DNA of 45,260 nt from Anaerolineales bacterium (lineage in GTDB: Bacteria; Chloroflexota; Anaerolineae; Anaerolineales; UBA11579), in contig JAGVCA010000046.1 in assembly GCA_020059485.1 (NCBI GenBank), positions 1 through 45,260 on the forward strand, in the 5' to 3' direction. Under the pieces are notes generated by a model, which made no database searches, was not told where the DNA came from, and saw only the letters and a list, made by a program, of their open reading frames with translations. Made by a program: the position numbers and the translations under genes. Positions within the stretch are counted from its first letter, which is position 1. The number at the start of each line of letters is the position of its first letter. This document shows positions 8,275-17,107 of this stretch, piece after piece.

Positions 8275-9303
8275 TTAGCCCGGATACCAGGTCTCCAGCG
8301 GATCGGTGCTGCGCACCACCTTCATCCCCCCCTCCGCGAAGCGCTGATAGGCGGCATCCGCCATCGGGGTATAATCCATCCCCGGAGTCACGATCGGCGA
8401 GGTGCAGTCCTCCAGCAGTACCACTCTCTTCGCCAGGGCCGGGTCGATCCGCTGCAAATGCGCCAGCAAGCCGCTGACCGTCGAGGCCACACAGTGGCTC
8501 TTGGCCTGCCCGGCGATCACGGTCAGGTCATACTCCCCTACCATTTCAACCATGGCCTGATTGACCGCCCCCAGCGGCTCTCCGGCCGAGTCCTCGGTCA
8601 CCTCCGGCCCGAGAGCGGAATAATGCTCGGTGAACGGGTTCCGCCCCTTGATCTCGAAACGCGGCTGGGCATAGCGGGCCACGCTGTGGAAAAAGACCGC
8701 CTCCTCCACCGCCGGGACGATCGCATGCCCGATCCCTCCCAGCATGGCGTGGTACGGCCAGATGGTCAACTCGTATCGGCCATCCTCCTCCAGCGCTCGG
8801 ACGTAATGCGCCAGGTCGGCCTGGGCTTTCTCCTGCGAAACACCCAGGGCCGCCGCCGCGGCCGGATTGAAGCGCCACTCGCCCGCCGCGACCTGCTCTG
8901 CCGAAACCAGCGTGAACGGCACCGGGTGGTTGCCATCGGCGTCCACCAGATACAGGGCGTGGAACACCTGGATCGCCTGGTGGGTGTCCATCGTCAGGGT
9001 GATATCGGTGATCCGGCCAAGGTTGCGGTACAGGAACGCACACAGCCGGCGGTTGTCCTCCACCGCCGCCATCCCTGAATCGCCGCCCACGAACAATTCA
9101 AACCCGGGCAGGCAAAAGGTGTTTTGTACGTCGATTAGCAGCAGGTTGACGCGCACCTCATCCTGTCCAGCCGGCTGGATGCCATGCTCGTCCGCCCACT
9201 GGCGGGCATCCACGGCAAGCTGCTGGTAATCGACCTTCCAGACCTCGCCGACCTTGTCGGCTTGGTAAAAAGCGGGCAGCGGGAGCATTTGGCGTGAGGT
9301 CAT
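8275..9303 (-). CDS. Nicotinamidase-like isochorismatase-family hydrolase
   Basis: A 342-residue cysteine hydrolase, longer than classical PncA (about 200). Landmarks are the catalytic Asp in LLLIDVQNTFCLPGFE, a metal-site MDTHQ, a WPYHAMLGGIGH loop, and the nucleophile Cys271 in AGQAKSHCVAS. By family and context it should convert nicotinamide to nicotinate and ammonia: it lies 13 bases after nicotinate phosphoribosyltransferase on the same strand. An insertion around residues 130-200 accounts for the extra length. I start at ATG 9303 (MTSRQMLPL) because AAGGA precedes it; the frame is open to 9336 inside the upstream gene. Other isochorismatase-family substrates remain possible. Confidence 0.8.
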   Translation of the reverse strand: MTSRQMLPLPAFYQADKVGEVWKVDYQQLAVDARQWADEHGIQPAGQDEVRVNLLLIDVQNTFCLPGFELFVGGDSGMAAVEDNRRLCAFLYRNLGRITDITLTMDTHQAIQVFHALYLVDADGNHPVPFTLVSAEQVAAGEWRFNPAAAAALGVSQEKAQADLAHYVRALEEDGRYELTIWPYHAMLGGIGHAIVPAVEEAVFFHSVARYAQPRFEIKGRNPFTEHYSALGPEVTEDSAGEPLGAVNQAMVEMVGEYDLTVIAGQAKSHCVASTVSGLLAHLQRIDPALAKRVVLLEDCTSPIVTPGMDYTPMADAAYQRFAEGGMKVVRSTDPLETWYPG

Positions 9304-9316
9304 CAAGCAGTTCCTT

Positions 9317-10876
9317 TCACTCGGTGTGATTGCCAATGTTCAGGCGGTTGATCATTTGCTGCTTCAGGTCCCACAGTTTCTGGGTCAGGGAGACATGATA
9401 GACATGCGGATTGACCAGGCGGCGCACGCCCGGGTCAAGTTTATCTACATCGGCTTCTCGCAAAGCGCGCATCTCCTCGATGGTTGGGGAGGGCTGCACC
9501 GGTCGGCCGTCACGGACGGCTTCCTCCAGCAGCGGCTCGATCCGTTTGATCTGGCTGGCTGGCAGTGAACGGCGCATTGATCCCACGGAGGGATGCCGCA
9601 TCACCAGCGGATCTTGATCTGCCACATTCTCATCACTAAGGGCAATCAGGTCGGCGGTCGCCTGACCGCGCTCGTCATATACCCGGAACAATCGTTTATC
9701 ACCGGGGGTCAGGGTCTTTTGAGGCGTTTCGGAGATCTTGATCGCCGGGACCCACTCGTCCTGCTCTTGCACCGCCACAAGCTTGTACACCCCGTCGAGC
9801 GCCCCATCTCCGCGCGAGGTGATCAGCCCGGTGCCAACCCCATACACCATCCGGCGGACCAGGACATCAGGCTCGATGCCGTAGCGGGGAGCTTCCTGCT
9901 GGATCTGGGTGATGATCTGCCAGATGGCAAGTTCATCCAGGTTGTTGGAGAGTACGATCTTGGCATCCTCAAAACCGGCGTCATCCATCATACTGGCCGC
10001 GCAGATGCTCAAATAGGCCAGGTCGCCGGAATCCAGCCGGATGCCGACCGGTTTGTGCCCCTTCCGGCGCAGCCCTTCAAAAACCTTGATCGCATTCGGT
10101 ACGCCGCTATCCAGGGTGTTGATGGTATCGACCAGCAGGATGCAGTCATCGGGATACAGGTCGGCGTAAGCCTGGAAGGCATCCAGTTCCGAGCCGCCCA
10201 ACGCCAGAAAGACCTGCACCAGGCTGTGGGCGTGGGTCCCTTTGGGCGGATAACCAAGCACGTGCGAGATACCGACATTCGATGAATAGTCTGCCCCACC
10301 GATCAGAGCGGCGCGTGCCCCGGCGATGGCGGCCCGTTCCTGGGCGCGGCGTGCGCCAAACTCGAGCAGCATCTGGCCCTGGGTGCTCTCTTTGATCCGG
10401 GCCGCTTTGGTCGCGATCAGGGTCTGGTAGGTTTGCAGGTTGAGCAATGCCGTCTCCAGGATCTGGGCCATCGCCAGCCACCCGGTCACCACCCCAATCG
10501 GCGTGTTCGGGTGCACCACCCGCCCTTCGGGCACGGACAGGATATTGATGCTCTCAAAGGTTCCATGCGCCTTCAGCCAACCGAGAAAGTCATCTGCAAA
10601 CAGCTGGTGACCGGCTGCGCTACGCTGGCTGCGCAGATACTCGATCTCCACATCGCCAAAGCGCGCCTCCTCGATCCAGTCCAGCAGCCAGGCCTGCCCG
10701 GCATTGATGCAATATCCAGCCTTGTGAGAGCCGTATTCCGGGTAATCGCGGAAGAAGTAATCAAACTGGGCATTCTTTTCGTGCAGCCCGAAGCGATAAT
10801 ACAGCTGAGCCATCGTCAGCTGGTATTCATCGGTAAAGAGAATGCCTTCTGCGATCTTTTTCTGGTTTGGTTTCAT
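9317..10876 (-). CDS. pncB: Nicotinate phosphoribosyltransferase
   Basis: A 519-residue enzyme that joins nicotinate and PRPP to give nicotinate mononucleotide, the entry step of the Preiss-Handler NAD route. Landmarks are the N-terminal [28 protein letters not shown], the long helix [36 protein letters not shown] and the phosphate-binding [13 protein letters not shown] strand. The length fits the bacterial type-II NAPRTase group. The start is ATG 10876, preceded by GGAAGGA; the open frame to 10903 lacks this site. It is the first gene of a minus-strand pair with the nicotinamidase-like gene, so nicotinamide from NAD turnover can be recycled by two adjacent enzymes. Confidence 0.9.
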   Translation of the reverse strand: MKPNQKKIAEGILFTDEYQLTMAQLYYRFGLHEKNAQFDYFFRDYPEYGSHKAGYCINAGQAWLLDWIEEARFGDVEIEYLRSQRSAAGHQLFADDFLGWLKAHGTFESINILSVPEGRVVHPNTPIGVVTGWLAMAQILETALLNLQTYQTLIATKAARIKESTQGQMLLEFGARRAQERAAIAGARAALIGGADYSSNVGISHVLGYPPKGTHAHSLVQVFLALGGSELDAFQAYADLYPDDCILLVDTINTLDSGVPNAIKVFEGLRRKGHKPVGIRLDSGDLAYLSICAASMMDDAGFEDAKIVLSNNLDELAIWQIITQIQQEAPRYGIEPDVLVRRMVYGVGTGLITSRGDGALDGVYKLVAVQEQDEWVPAIKISETPQKTLTPGDKRLFRVYDERGQATADLIALSDENVADQDPLVMRHPSVGSMRRSLPASQIKRIEPLLEEAVRDGRPVQPSPTIEEMRALREADVDKLDPGVRRLVNPHVYHVSLTQKLWDLKQQMINRLNIGNHTE

Positions 10877-10986
10877 GTGGATTTTCCTTCCGGGGAGGAT
10901 CAAACCACATTATACCGCCGATCCCGCTGTCCCTTCCTGGCGGCATGATAGAATACCTGGCGAGTCCACACACCAGAAAGCACAGC

Positions 10987-11777
10987 ATGGATCCGATCCT
11001 TACGTTTACCGAAAACCTTGCCCGGCAGGCCGGCGACCTCTTGGCCGGCTATTTCCGGCTATCCGGGACGCAGGCGCACCTCAAAGCCGACCGCTCGGTG
11101 GTGACGGAAGCGGATTATCAGGCGGACGCATTCATCAAGTCAGCCATTCAGCGGGCCTACCCGGATGATCTGATCCTGACCGAAGAGAGCACCGAGTTCA
11201 AATTTACTCCCAACAAAGCCTTGTGGGTCATCGATCCGTTGGATGGGACCACCAATTTCAGCCTCGGGCTGCACACCTGGGGTGTTTCGATCGCCCGGCT
11301 GGAGGAGGGTAAGCCAACCACAGCGGCATTGCATTTTCCGATGTACGACGAGTTGTACAGCGCGCAAGCTGGCAAGGGCGCATTCCTGAACCGCCAACCG
11401 CTGCAGGTCCCACCGATCCGCCCGGATATCCGACCGCCTTCTTTGCCTGCTGCTCCAACACCATGCAGCGCTATGAGGTCAACCTGCCCTACAAATTCAG
11501 AATGCTGGGCGCGGCGGCCTACGATTTCTGCATCGTTGCCCGCGGTGCGGCGATCGGCGCTTTTCAGGCCATCCCCAAGATCTGGGATATTGCCGCCGGG
11601 TGGCTGGTGCTGGCAGAGTCCGGCGGGGTTGTGGAACTGCATGGCAGCGGCAGCCCTTTCCCCTATCTCCAACCCGGGTCCAAACCTGAGGAATCATTTC
11701 CAACCGTAATGGCGGTCAACCGCAAGATCGCCGGCCAGCTGCAAACAGCCATCCAAAAAAAGAAACGCATCTCCTGA
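10987..11777 (+). pseudogene. Inositol monophosphatase family gene with a frameshift
   Basis: An inositol-monophosphatase-like gene split over two frames. The first part (ATG 10987, MDPILTFTENLARQAGDLL) holds the metal-binding motif WVIDPLDGTTNFSLGLHTW. Around 11400-11440 the coding frame changes by -1, consistent with loss of one base. The second part runs TAFFACCSNTMQRYEVNLPY and contains the second motif WDIAAGWLVLAESGG. The total span, 791 bases, is one short of 264 codons. Everything else looks intact, so this is either a recent mutation or a sequencing error. Family members dephosphorylate myo-inositol phosphates, histidinol phosphate, 3'-phosphoadenosine phosphate or fructose bisphosphate; the substrate cannot be assigned. 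A TAGAAT box lies at about 10948. Confidence 0.75.
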
Positions 11778-11784
11778 GAATTGC

Positions 11785-11869
11785 TATAATACTTTTGGCG
11801 GGTTGGAAACTTCTCATCATGGATTTATTATGTTAATCTACCGCTTGTTTCCCGGTCTCCGCCTATAAT
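11785..11869 (+). promoter_or_regulatory. Two -10-like boxes before the phosphosignalling cassette
   Basis: TATAAT occurs at 11785-11790 and again at 11864-11869, the second 38 bases before the TTG start of the kinase. Neither has a convincing -35 element at 16-18 bases; TTGTTT at 11845 is only 13 bases before the second box. The second is the better candidate for the operon promoter. Confidence 0.35.
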
Positions 11870-11907
11870 GATACATGGGAGCAATGCACCACACACAGGA
11901 GTGATCC

Positions 11908-13788
11908 TTGACGGATTCTTCAACGCGTAAATTCAATACCGGTTTCCAGTCAGAGGGCAATACCCAGCTCAAGTCTGGCGACCTGCTGATGGACCGATAC
12001 GAGATCCAGGACATCATCGGGATCGGCGGCATGGGGACGGTTTACCGCGCCCGGGACAAGAATTTCCAGGCCATCCGGCTGGTTGCGGTCAAGGAGATGA
12101 TCAGCCAGATCAATGACCCGCTGGTGCGAAAAAAGATCTATCTGAACTACGAACGCGAATCAAACATCCTCGCGACGCTCCGGCACCAGTCCATCCCCCG
12201 GATCTATGACTACTTCATCCACAATGACCGCGCCTACCTGGTGATGGAGATGATCCTGGGGCGAGACCTGGATGCCATCCTGGCAGAGACGACTACCTTT
12301 TTCAGCGAATCACAGGTGATCGCCTGGGGCATCGAGTTGTGCGATGTGCTGCACTACCTGCATTCCAACCAACCTGAGCAGATCATCTTCCGGGATATCA
12401 AACCATCCAACATCATGATCACCCCGCAGAACCATATCATGCTGGTGGATTTCGGCATCGCAAAATTGTTTGACCCGAACGAAAAAAACACCATGATCGG
12501 CACCCAGGGCTATTCTCCGCCAGACCAGTACCGCGGTGAAGCAACCCCAAAAGTGGATATCTACGCTCTTGGCGCCACCTTGCACCATCTGCTGACCTTG
12601 CGCGACCCGCGCCTGGAAGCGCCTTTCACCTTCTCCGAACGCCCGATCAAACAGATCAACCTCAATGTCTCTGATGAACTGGTCGCCGTCATCAACCGGG
12701 CGATCGAATACGATCCAAAGGATCGGTTTGACAGCGCCGAACACATGAAAGAAGCGCTGATCAATGCCGGACGCAAGACAGGCCTGCTGAAAGATTTCCT
12801 GGGGGTGACCACCTCCGTCAGCCCGCAAACCAAGGTCAAACCGGTGTGGAGCTTCGAATGCGAAGATGAAGTCCGCGGCAGCGTGGTGGTACAGGACAGC
12901 ATGCTGTTTGTCCCCTGTTACGACCACAACCTGTACGCCCTGGATGCATCCAACGGTGCCTTCCTCTGGAAGTATGCCACCCAGGGCGGTCTGCCGGGCA
13001 AACCGGCGGTGTATGACAACAACATCATTATTGGCTCCGAGGACAACCGGGTGTATGCCATTTCACGGCGTTCCGGCAGCGAGGTGTGGATCTATTATGG
13101 GACCAGTCCATTCCGGTCCTCTCCGGCGATCGCACAGGGCCATGTCTTTATCGGCTCAGACGACGGATACCTGCATGCCATCAATCTGCTCTCCGGCCGG
13201 CTCTCATGGAAAATGGATGCTGGCGGCGGGGTCCGTTCCACCCCGTTCATCATTCAGGAGAATATCTACTTCGGCACCGAGTCCAGCGAGTTGATCTGCC
13301 TTGATTTTGGCGGGAATACCCGCTGGCGATTCCGGGCCAAACGGGCTGTCACCTCCTCTCCGACAGTCGTCAACGAGATCGTCTATTTCACTTCGGTGGA
13401 TGCGACCCTGTATGCGCTGGATGCCAATACCGGCTGGGTCCATTGGCGGTTCAGGTTTGGCCGGCCTTCAATCTCTTCACCAATGGTGGTCGACAATCAT
13501 CTATACGTCGGGGCAGCCGATCATGTCCTTTATTGCGTGAACGCGCAAACCTCGAAAGAGATCTGGCGGTATCAGGCCCAGCACCAGATCACCGCCTCGC
13601 CGATCATCTACAAGGATTCGATCTATTTTGGGTCAGTGGACAAATTTTTCTACTCCCTGGATGCCAATACGGGCCAATTGCGCTGGAAGTTCCAGACAGA
13701 AGCCCCAATTACCGGTTCAGCCTTTGCATATAATGACCTGGTGTACGTCGGTTCCTCCGACCGGATGGTATATGCCTTGCTAGCCTGA
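11908..13788 (+). CDS. Ser/Thr protein kinase with C-terminal PQQ-type beta-propeller
   Basis: A 626-residue protein. Residues 31 to about 290 form a PknB-type kinase: glycine loop IGIGGMGTVY (37-46), Lys62 in VAVKEM, catalytic loop FRDIKPSN (161-168; Phe replaces the usual His but Arg-Asp is kept) and DFG (181-183). Residues about 312-626 are seven or eight propeller blades with the recurring YALDxxxGxxxWxF pattern, for example YALDANTGWVHWRF and YSLDANTGQLRWKF. No membrane helix separates the parts, so the propeller should be cytoplasmic, unlike typical PASTA kinases. It probably recruits substrates or senses a ligand. Translation begins at TTG 11908, with AGGAG ahead. It heads the cassette with PP2C, J-VWA and FHA genes. 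Confidence 0.9.
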   Translation: MTDSSTRKFNTGFQSEGNTQLKSGDLLMDRYEIQDIIGIGGMGTVYRARDKNFQAIRLVAVKEMISQINDPLVRKKIYLNYERESNILATLRHQSIPRIYDYFIHNDRAYLVMEMILGRDLDAILAETTTFFSESQVIAWGIELCDVLHYLHSNQPEQIIFRDIKPSNIMITPQNHIMLVDFGIAKLFDPNEKNTMIGTQGYSPPDQYRGEATPKVDIYALGATLHHLLTLRDPRLEAPFTFSERPIKQINLNVSDELVAVINRAIEYDPKDRFDSAEHMKEALINAGRKTGLLKDFLGVTTSVSPQTKVKPVWSFECEDEVRGSVVVQDSMLFVPCYDHNLYALDASNGAFLWKYATQGGLPGKPAVYDNNIIIGSEDNRVYAISRRSGSEVWIYYGTSPFRSSPAIAQGHVFIGSDDGYLHAINLLSGRLSWKMDAGGGVRSTPFIIQENIYFGTESSELICLDFGGNTRWRFRAKRAVTSSPTVVNEIVYFTSVDATLYALDANTGWVHWRFRFGRPSISSPMVVDNHLYVGAADHVLYCVNAQTSKEIWRYQAQHQITASPIIYKDSIYFGSVDKFFYSLDANTGQLRWKFQTEAPITGSAFAYNDLVYVGSSDRMVYALLA

Positions 13789-13812
13789 CCGATCCCACTT
13801 TAAGGACCTTCC

Positions 13813-14760
13813 GTGAAAAAGTTATTCGAAAACCTCTTCAAATCGAAAACCAGCAGCCCGCCCGAGCAGGAAACGCTCAAAAGGACCAGCCCTCTGGTCC
13901 GGGACATAAAAATGGCTGACGCCGAGACGGCCCCGCTATCTGAAGAACAGCTCAACCGGCTGACAGATGGTGAACATCGTATCCAGCCAATGCAGCTGGT
14001 GGTCGGGGCTGCCCGGGATGTCGGGAAATCCCGCGACAAAAACGAGGACGCTCTCTTTACCCACTCCTCTTTGATCGGGGCTTCCAACGCATCGCTGCCG
14101 TTTGGTGTATTCATCGTTGCAGATGGGATGGGTGGGCACAGTCATGGAGAAATGGCCAGCGAGACTGCCGTCCGCACGATCAGCAGTTACCTGATCGACA
14201 GACTGTTTACTGCCCTGTACGGCAACAACCCGACCCCGCCAGCGGAATCACTGCAGGAGATCATCAAGTCTGCCATCCAGGAAGCGCACAGAAAGATCAC
14301 CAAAAGCGCACCGGGCGGCGGCACCACGGTCACAGCCGTGATCACGATTGGGACACAGATGACGCTGGCCCACGTCGGCGATAGCCGGGCCTATAATGTA
14401 TTCCTCGATGGCCGCATGCACCAACTAACCCGAGATCATTCCCTGGTTAAACGGCTGGAAGAACTTGGACAGATCACCGCTGAAGAAGCAGTCAACCATC
14501 CGCAGAAATCCATGCTGTACCGCGCTCTGGGGCAGGGAGATGTCCCTGACCCGGATGTATTCACCGCCTCGATCCCGCAGCCAGGCTATTTGCTGCTGTG
14601 TTCCGACGGACTTTGGGGTGTGCTCTCTGAAGACCAGATCTTCGAGATCATCAGTGGGGCGGCCAACCCCCAGCGTGCCTGCCAGAGCCTGGTGGATGCC
14701 GCCAATGCTCGCGGCGGGCCTGACAATATCACAGTTGTGTTGGTGCGAATGTCGAATTGA
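13813..14760 (+). CDS. PP2C-family Ser/Thr phosphatase
   Basis: A 315-residue protein phosphatase. The catalytic PP2C domain covers about residues 62-315 with RDKNEDA (74-80), VADGMGGHSHGE (102-113), GGGTTVTAV, HVGDSRAY, LTRDHSLV, LLLCSDGLWG and GGPDNITVVLV, which supply all the metal-binding aspartates. The first 60 residues are charged and Ser/Thr-rich without structure that I recognise, and could be a phosphorylation target. It most likely reverses the action of the kinase encoded 24 bases upstream. The start codon is GTG 13813, with AAGGA seven bases before it. The next gene begins 3 bases after the stop, so translation is likely coupled. Confidence 0.92.
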   Translation: MKKLFENLFKSKTSSPPEQETLKRTSPLVRDIKMADAETAPLSEEQLNRLTDGEHRIQPMQLVVGAARDVGKSRDKNEDALFTHSSLIGASNASLPFGVFIVADGMGGHSHGEMASETAVRTISSYLIDRLFTALYGNNPTPPAESLQEIIKSAIQEAHRKITKSAPGGGTTVTAVITIGTQMTLAHVGDSRAYNVFLDGRMHQLTRDHSLVKRLEELGQITAEEAVNHPQKSMLYRALGQGDVPDPDVFTASIPQPGYLLLCSDGLWGVLSEDQIFEIISGAANPQRACQSLVDAANARGGPDNITVVLVRMSN

Positions 14761-14763
14761 TCT

Positions 14764-16257
14764 ATGGTAACGGGATATCTGGATAATTTTTACGCCCGGC
14801 TTGGTCTGCCGCAGTCTGCCACTCAGGACGAGATCCGTTCAGCCTACCACGCTGCCGCCCGGCGGTTCCATCCCGACCTGAACAGTGACAGCCGCGCCTC
14901 CGAGATTTTTCTCCAGATCCAGGAAGCATACGAAACGTTATCCAACCTGGCCAAACGGTCTGCCTATAACAAGCTCCTGCCGGAAGATATTTCCGCGCCT
15001 GGCAAGTTTTTGGTCAATACGATCTACAGCCGTGATGCCCTGACCCAGTTAGACAGCCCGCAATTATTGTATGTGTTGCTGACGATCATGGCTCCGCCAG
15101 ACCTTGCCGCCGCACCGGAGAAACGGCAGCCGTTAAATCTCTCGATCGTGATCGACACTTCCACCTCGATGAATGGAGCCCGCCTGAATACGGTCAAAGA
15201 GACGGTCACCCGGCTGCTGCAGATGCTGCAACCGGATGATATCCTCTCGATCGTGACCTTCAATGACCGCGCCGAAGTGATCATCCCAGCCACCCGCAGC
15301 CGCAAGCTCAACTTGCAGGAAGCCCGGATCAGCATCATCTCGGCAGCTGGCGGCACAGAGATCTTCAAAGGTCTGCAAGCCGGCTATGCCGAGGTTAAGC
15401 AGCATCTGCATCCCAATTTCAGCAACCACCTGATTTTGATCACAGACGGCCGGACCTACGGGGATGAAAAACTGTGCCTCGACCTGGCGCGTGAAGCCTC
15501 GCAAGAGGGCGTCACCATTCACAGTCTGGGAATCGGCTATGAATGGAACGATGAGTTCCTGGAATCGCTCTCTTCGATCACCGGCGGATCGCTGACGTAT
15601 GCCCAAACGCCTGCTGCCATCAAGCAGTTCATCGAAGAGAAATTTGGCCAGATCCAACAGATCTACGGCAGCAATGCCCAAATGCGCTTCCGCACCAACG
15701 AAGCGACAGAACTGCGGTATGCCTTCCGTTTATTCCCGAATACCAGCGCCATCCCGATCGAGGAGAATCTCTTGATCGGAGATATACCGCTGCGCCAAAG
15801 CCTGAGTGTGATCCTGGAATTGATGGTGAACAAGACCACAGGAATTGCCGGCGATCTGGTGCTGCTGGACGGCAGCCTCGATTTCGCCATCCCCTCTGCA
15901 GCCATCCCGAACATCAACTCGCGGATCACTTTTTCGCGTCCGGTGCACCAACAGCCACCCATCAATCCGCCGCCCAAGATCCTGGTTGATGCACTCTCCC
16001 GGCTGTCGCTCTACCGGCTGCAGGAGTTGGCACAGGTGGACCTGCGCACCGGCAACCTGGAACGCGCCGCGTTCCGCCTCAAGAGCCTGGCAACCCAGCT
16101 ATTGACCTCCGGCGAGAAAGACCTAGCCAAGACCGTCATGTTAGAATTGGACCACATCGGGAATTCAAAAGGCATGAACCAGGACGCACAGAAAAAGATC
16201 AAATTTGGCACCAGAGCGTTGGTGAACCCTGAACTCGATAAGGAACTGCACCCATGA
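14764..16257 (+). CDS. J-domain/von Willebrand factor A fusion protein
   Basis: A 497-residue protein. Residues 7-70 are a DnaJ-type J domain: FYARLGLPQSATQDEIRSAY, then the HPD tripeptide (36-38) needed to stimulate Hsp70 ATPase, and AYETLSNLAKRSAYN. Residues about 124-320 are a VWA domain with a complete MIDAS: DTSTS (131-135), Thr198 in GGTEI and Asp228 in LITDG. A beta-rich part (330-410) and a helical tail (420-495, with RLQELAQVDLRTGNLERAAF) follow, as in other bacterial VWA proteins. No signal peptide or membrane helix is seen, so it is cytoplasmic. By inference it could bring DnaK to client complexes controlled by the neighbouring kinase. It overlaps the FHA gene by 4 bases (ATGA). 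Confidence 0.88.
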   Translation: MVTGYLDNFYARLGLPQSATQDEIRSAYHAAARRFHPDLNSDSRASEIFLQIQEAYETLSNLAKRSAYNKLLPEDISAPGKFLVNTIYSRDALTQLDSPQLLYVLLTIMAPPDLAAAPEKRQPLNLSIVIDTSTSMNGARLNTVKETVTRLLQMLQPDDILSIVTFNDRAEVIIPATRSRKLNLQEARISIISAAGGTEIFKGLQAGYAEVKQHLHPNFSNHLILITDGRTYGDEKLCLDLAREASQEGVTIHSLGIGYEWNDEFLESLSSITGGSLTYAQTPAAIKQFIEEKFGQIQQIYGSNAQMRFRTNEATELRYAFRLFPNTSAIPIEENLLIGDIPLRQSLSVILELMVNKTTGIAGDLVLLDGSLDFAIPSAAIPNINSRITFSRPVHQQPPINPPPKILVDALSRLSLYRLQELAQVDLRTGNLERAAFRLKSLATQLLTSGEKDLAKTVMLELDHIGNSKGMNQDAQKKIKFGTRALVNPELDKELHP

Positions 16258-16763
16258 CGATCCAATGCCCCAACTGCTCCTCCGCTGAACCGGAAGGCGC
16301 AATTTTCTGCAGTGATTGCGGTGCCAACCTGGTCAGCGGCAGCGGACTTTCCACAGCCGCGATACCAGCCCCGGATGCGCAGCTGTACCCGGTCGAACCT
16401 GCCCCGCCCCCAGCCGAACCGCTGCAGGTCGGAAGCGCCCAGATCAATCTGCACATCGTCCGGACAGGTCAAATTATCCCACTGGAAGGCCGCAGCGAAT
16501 TCACCATCGGCAGGATCAGCGAGGGACAATCGATCCTCCCTGACATCGACCTCTCCCCCTACGATGCCTACACCCAGGGTGTCTCCCGACTGCATGCCAC
16601 TTTCAAGATCAATAACAACGAATTCTTCATCGAAGACCTGGGGTCTTCGAATGGCACCCGGATCAACAATACCAAGATTCCGCCCCTGCACGACCAGGTC
16701 CTGCACCACGGCGATGTGATCTCGCTCGGGCGTTTCAAGATCCAGGCGTTGATCCGGCAATAA
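16254..16763 (+). CDS. Zinc-ribbon and FHA domain protein
   Basis: A 169-residue protein. An N-terminal zinc ribbon has Cys5, Cys8, Cys19 and Cys22 (CPNC and CSDCG). A Pro/Ala-rich linker follows (about 30-60). The FHA domain occupies about 62-169, with the phosphothreonine-binding residues in TIGR (84-87), GVSRLHATF (109-117) and DLGSSNGTRIN (128-138). FHA domains bind phosphothreonine peptides, so this is the likely reader of marks placed by the cassette kinase. Its start ATG overlaps the J-VWA stop by 4 bases, a strong sign of coupled translation and joint function. Confidence 0.92.
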   Translation: MTIQCPNCSSAEPEGAIFCSDCGANLVSGSGLSTAAIPAPDAQLYPVEPAPPPAEPLQVGSAQINLHIVRTGQIIPLEGRSEFTIGRISEGQSILPDIDLSPYDAYTQGVSRLHATFKINNNEFFIEDLGSSNGTRINNTKIPPLHDQVLHHGDVISLGRFKIQALIRQ

Positions 16764-16809
16764 GACCGTACTTGGACCAGCAGAACAGGTAACAACTCAG
16801 GAGATAAAA

Positions 16810-17055
16810 ATGGTGATAAATGTTATCCTCCATATCAGCGGGGAAGAGCCGATCATCGGAGAGATCGAGGAAATGCCAACCCCGCAAGATGTCATCCTGC
16901 TGGTGAAGAACCCCCGGCGGCGTGATGGACGGGATCTGACCTACCTTGGCGCAGAGGAGATCAGCTACGTGGTCTGGCCGTGGGACAAGATCAACTTTCT
17001 TGAGATCCTGCCATCCGAGCAGGAAGAGGAGATCATCGGCTTTGTCAGGGAGTGA
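16810..17055 (+). CDS. Small conserved-looking hypothetical protein
   Basis: An 81-residue acidic protein that I do not recognise. It starts MVINVILHISGEEPIIGEIE and ends EEEIIGFVRE, with several predicted beta strands and a central GRDLTYLGAEEISYVVWPW. It has no signal peptide, membrane segment or cysteine. The composition suggests a small beta-barrel or PilZ/Hfq-like fold, but this is only an impression. AGGAG precedes the ATG by 7 bases. It sits 46 bases after the FHA gene and 52 before the response regulator in the same direction, so it may be the last member of the phosphosignalling cassette or the first of the next unit. Confidence 0.6.
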   Translation: MVINVILHISGEEPIIGEIEEMPTPQDVILLVKNPRRRDGRDLTYLGAEEISYVVWPWDKINFLEILPSEQEEEIIGFVRE

Positions 17056-17107
17056 GCCTGCGGCGTAAGAGGACGGGGATAAAACCCATCCGAACATTGG
17101 AAAGAAT

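Noticed and set aside
9317-10876. Nicotinamide phosphoribosyltransferase (NadV) as an alternative identity
   Set aside because: The adjacent nicotinamidase-like gene makes nicotinate the expected substrate, and the N-terminal motif [19 protein letters not shown] is that of nicotinate phosphoribosyltransferase.
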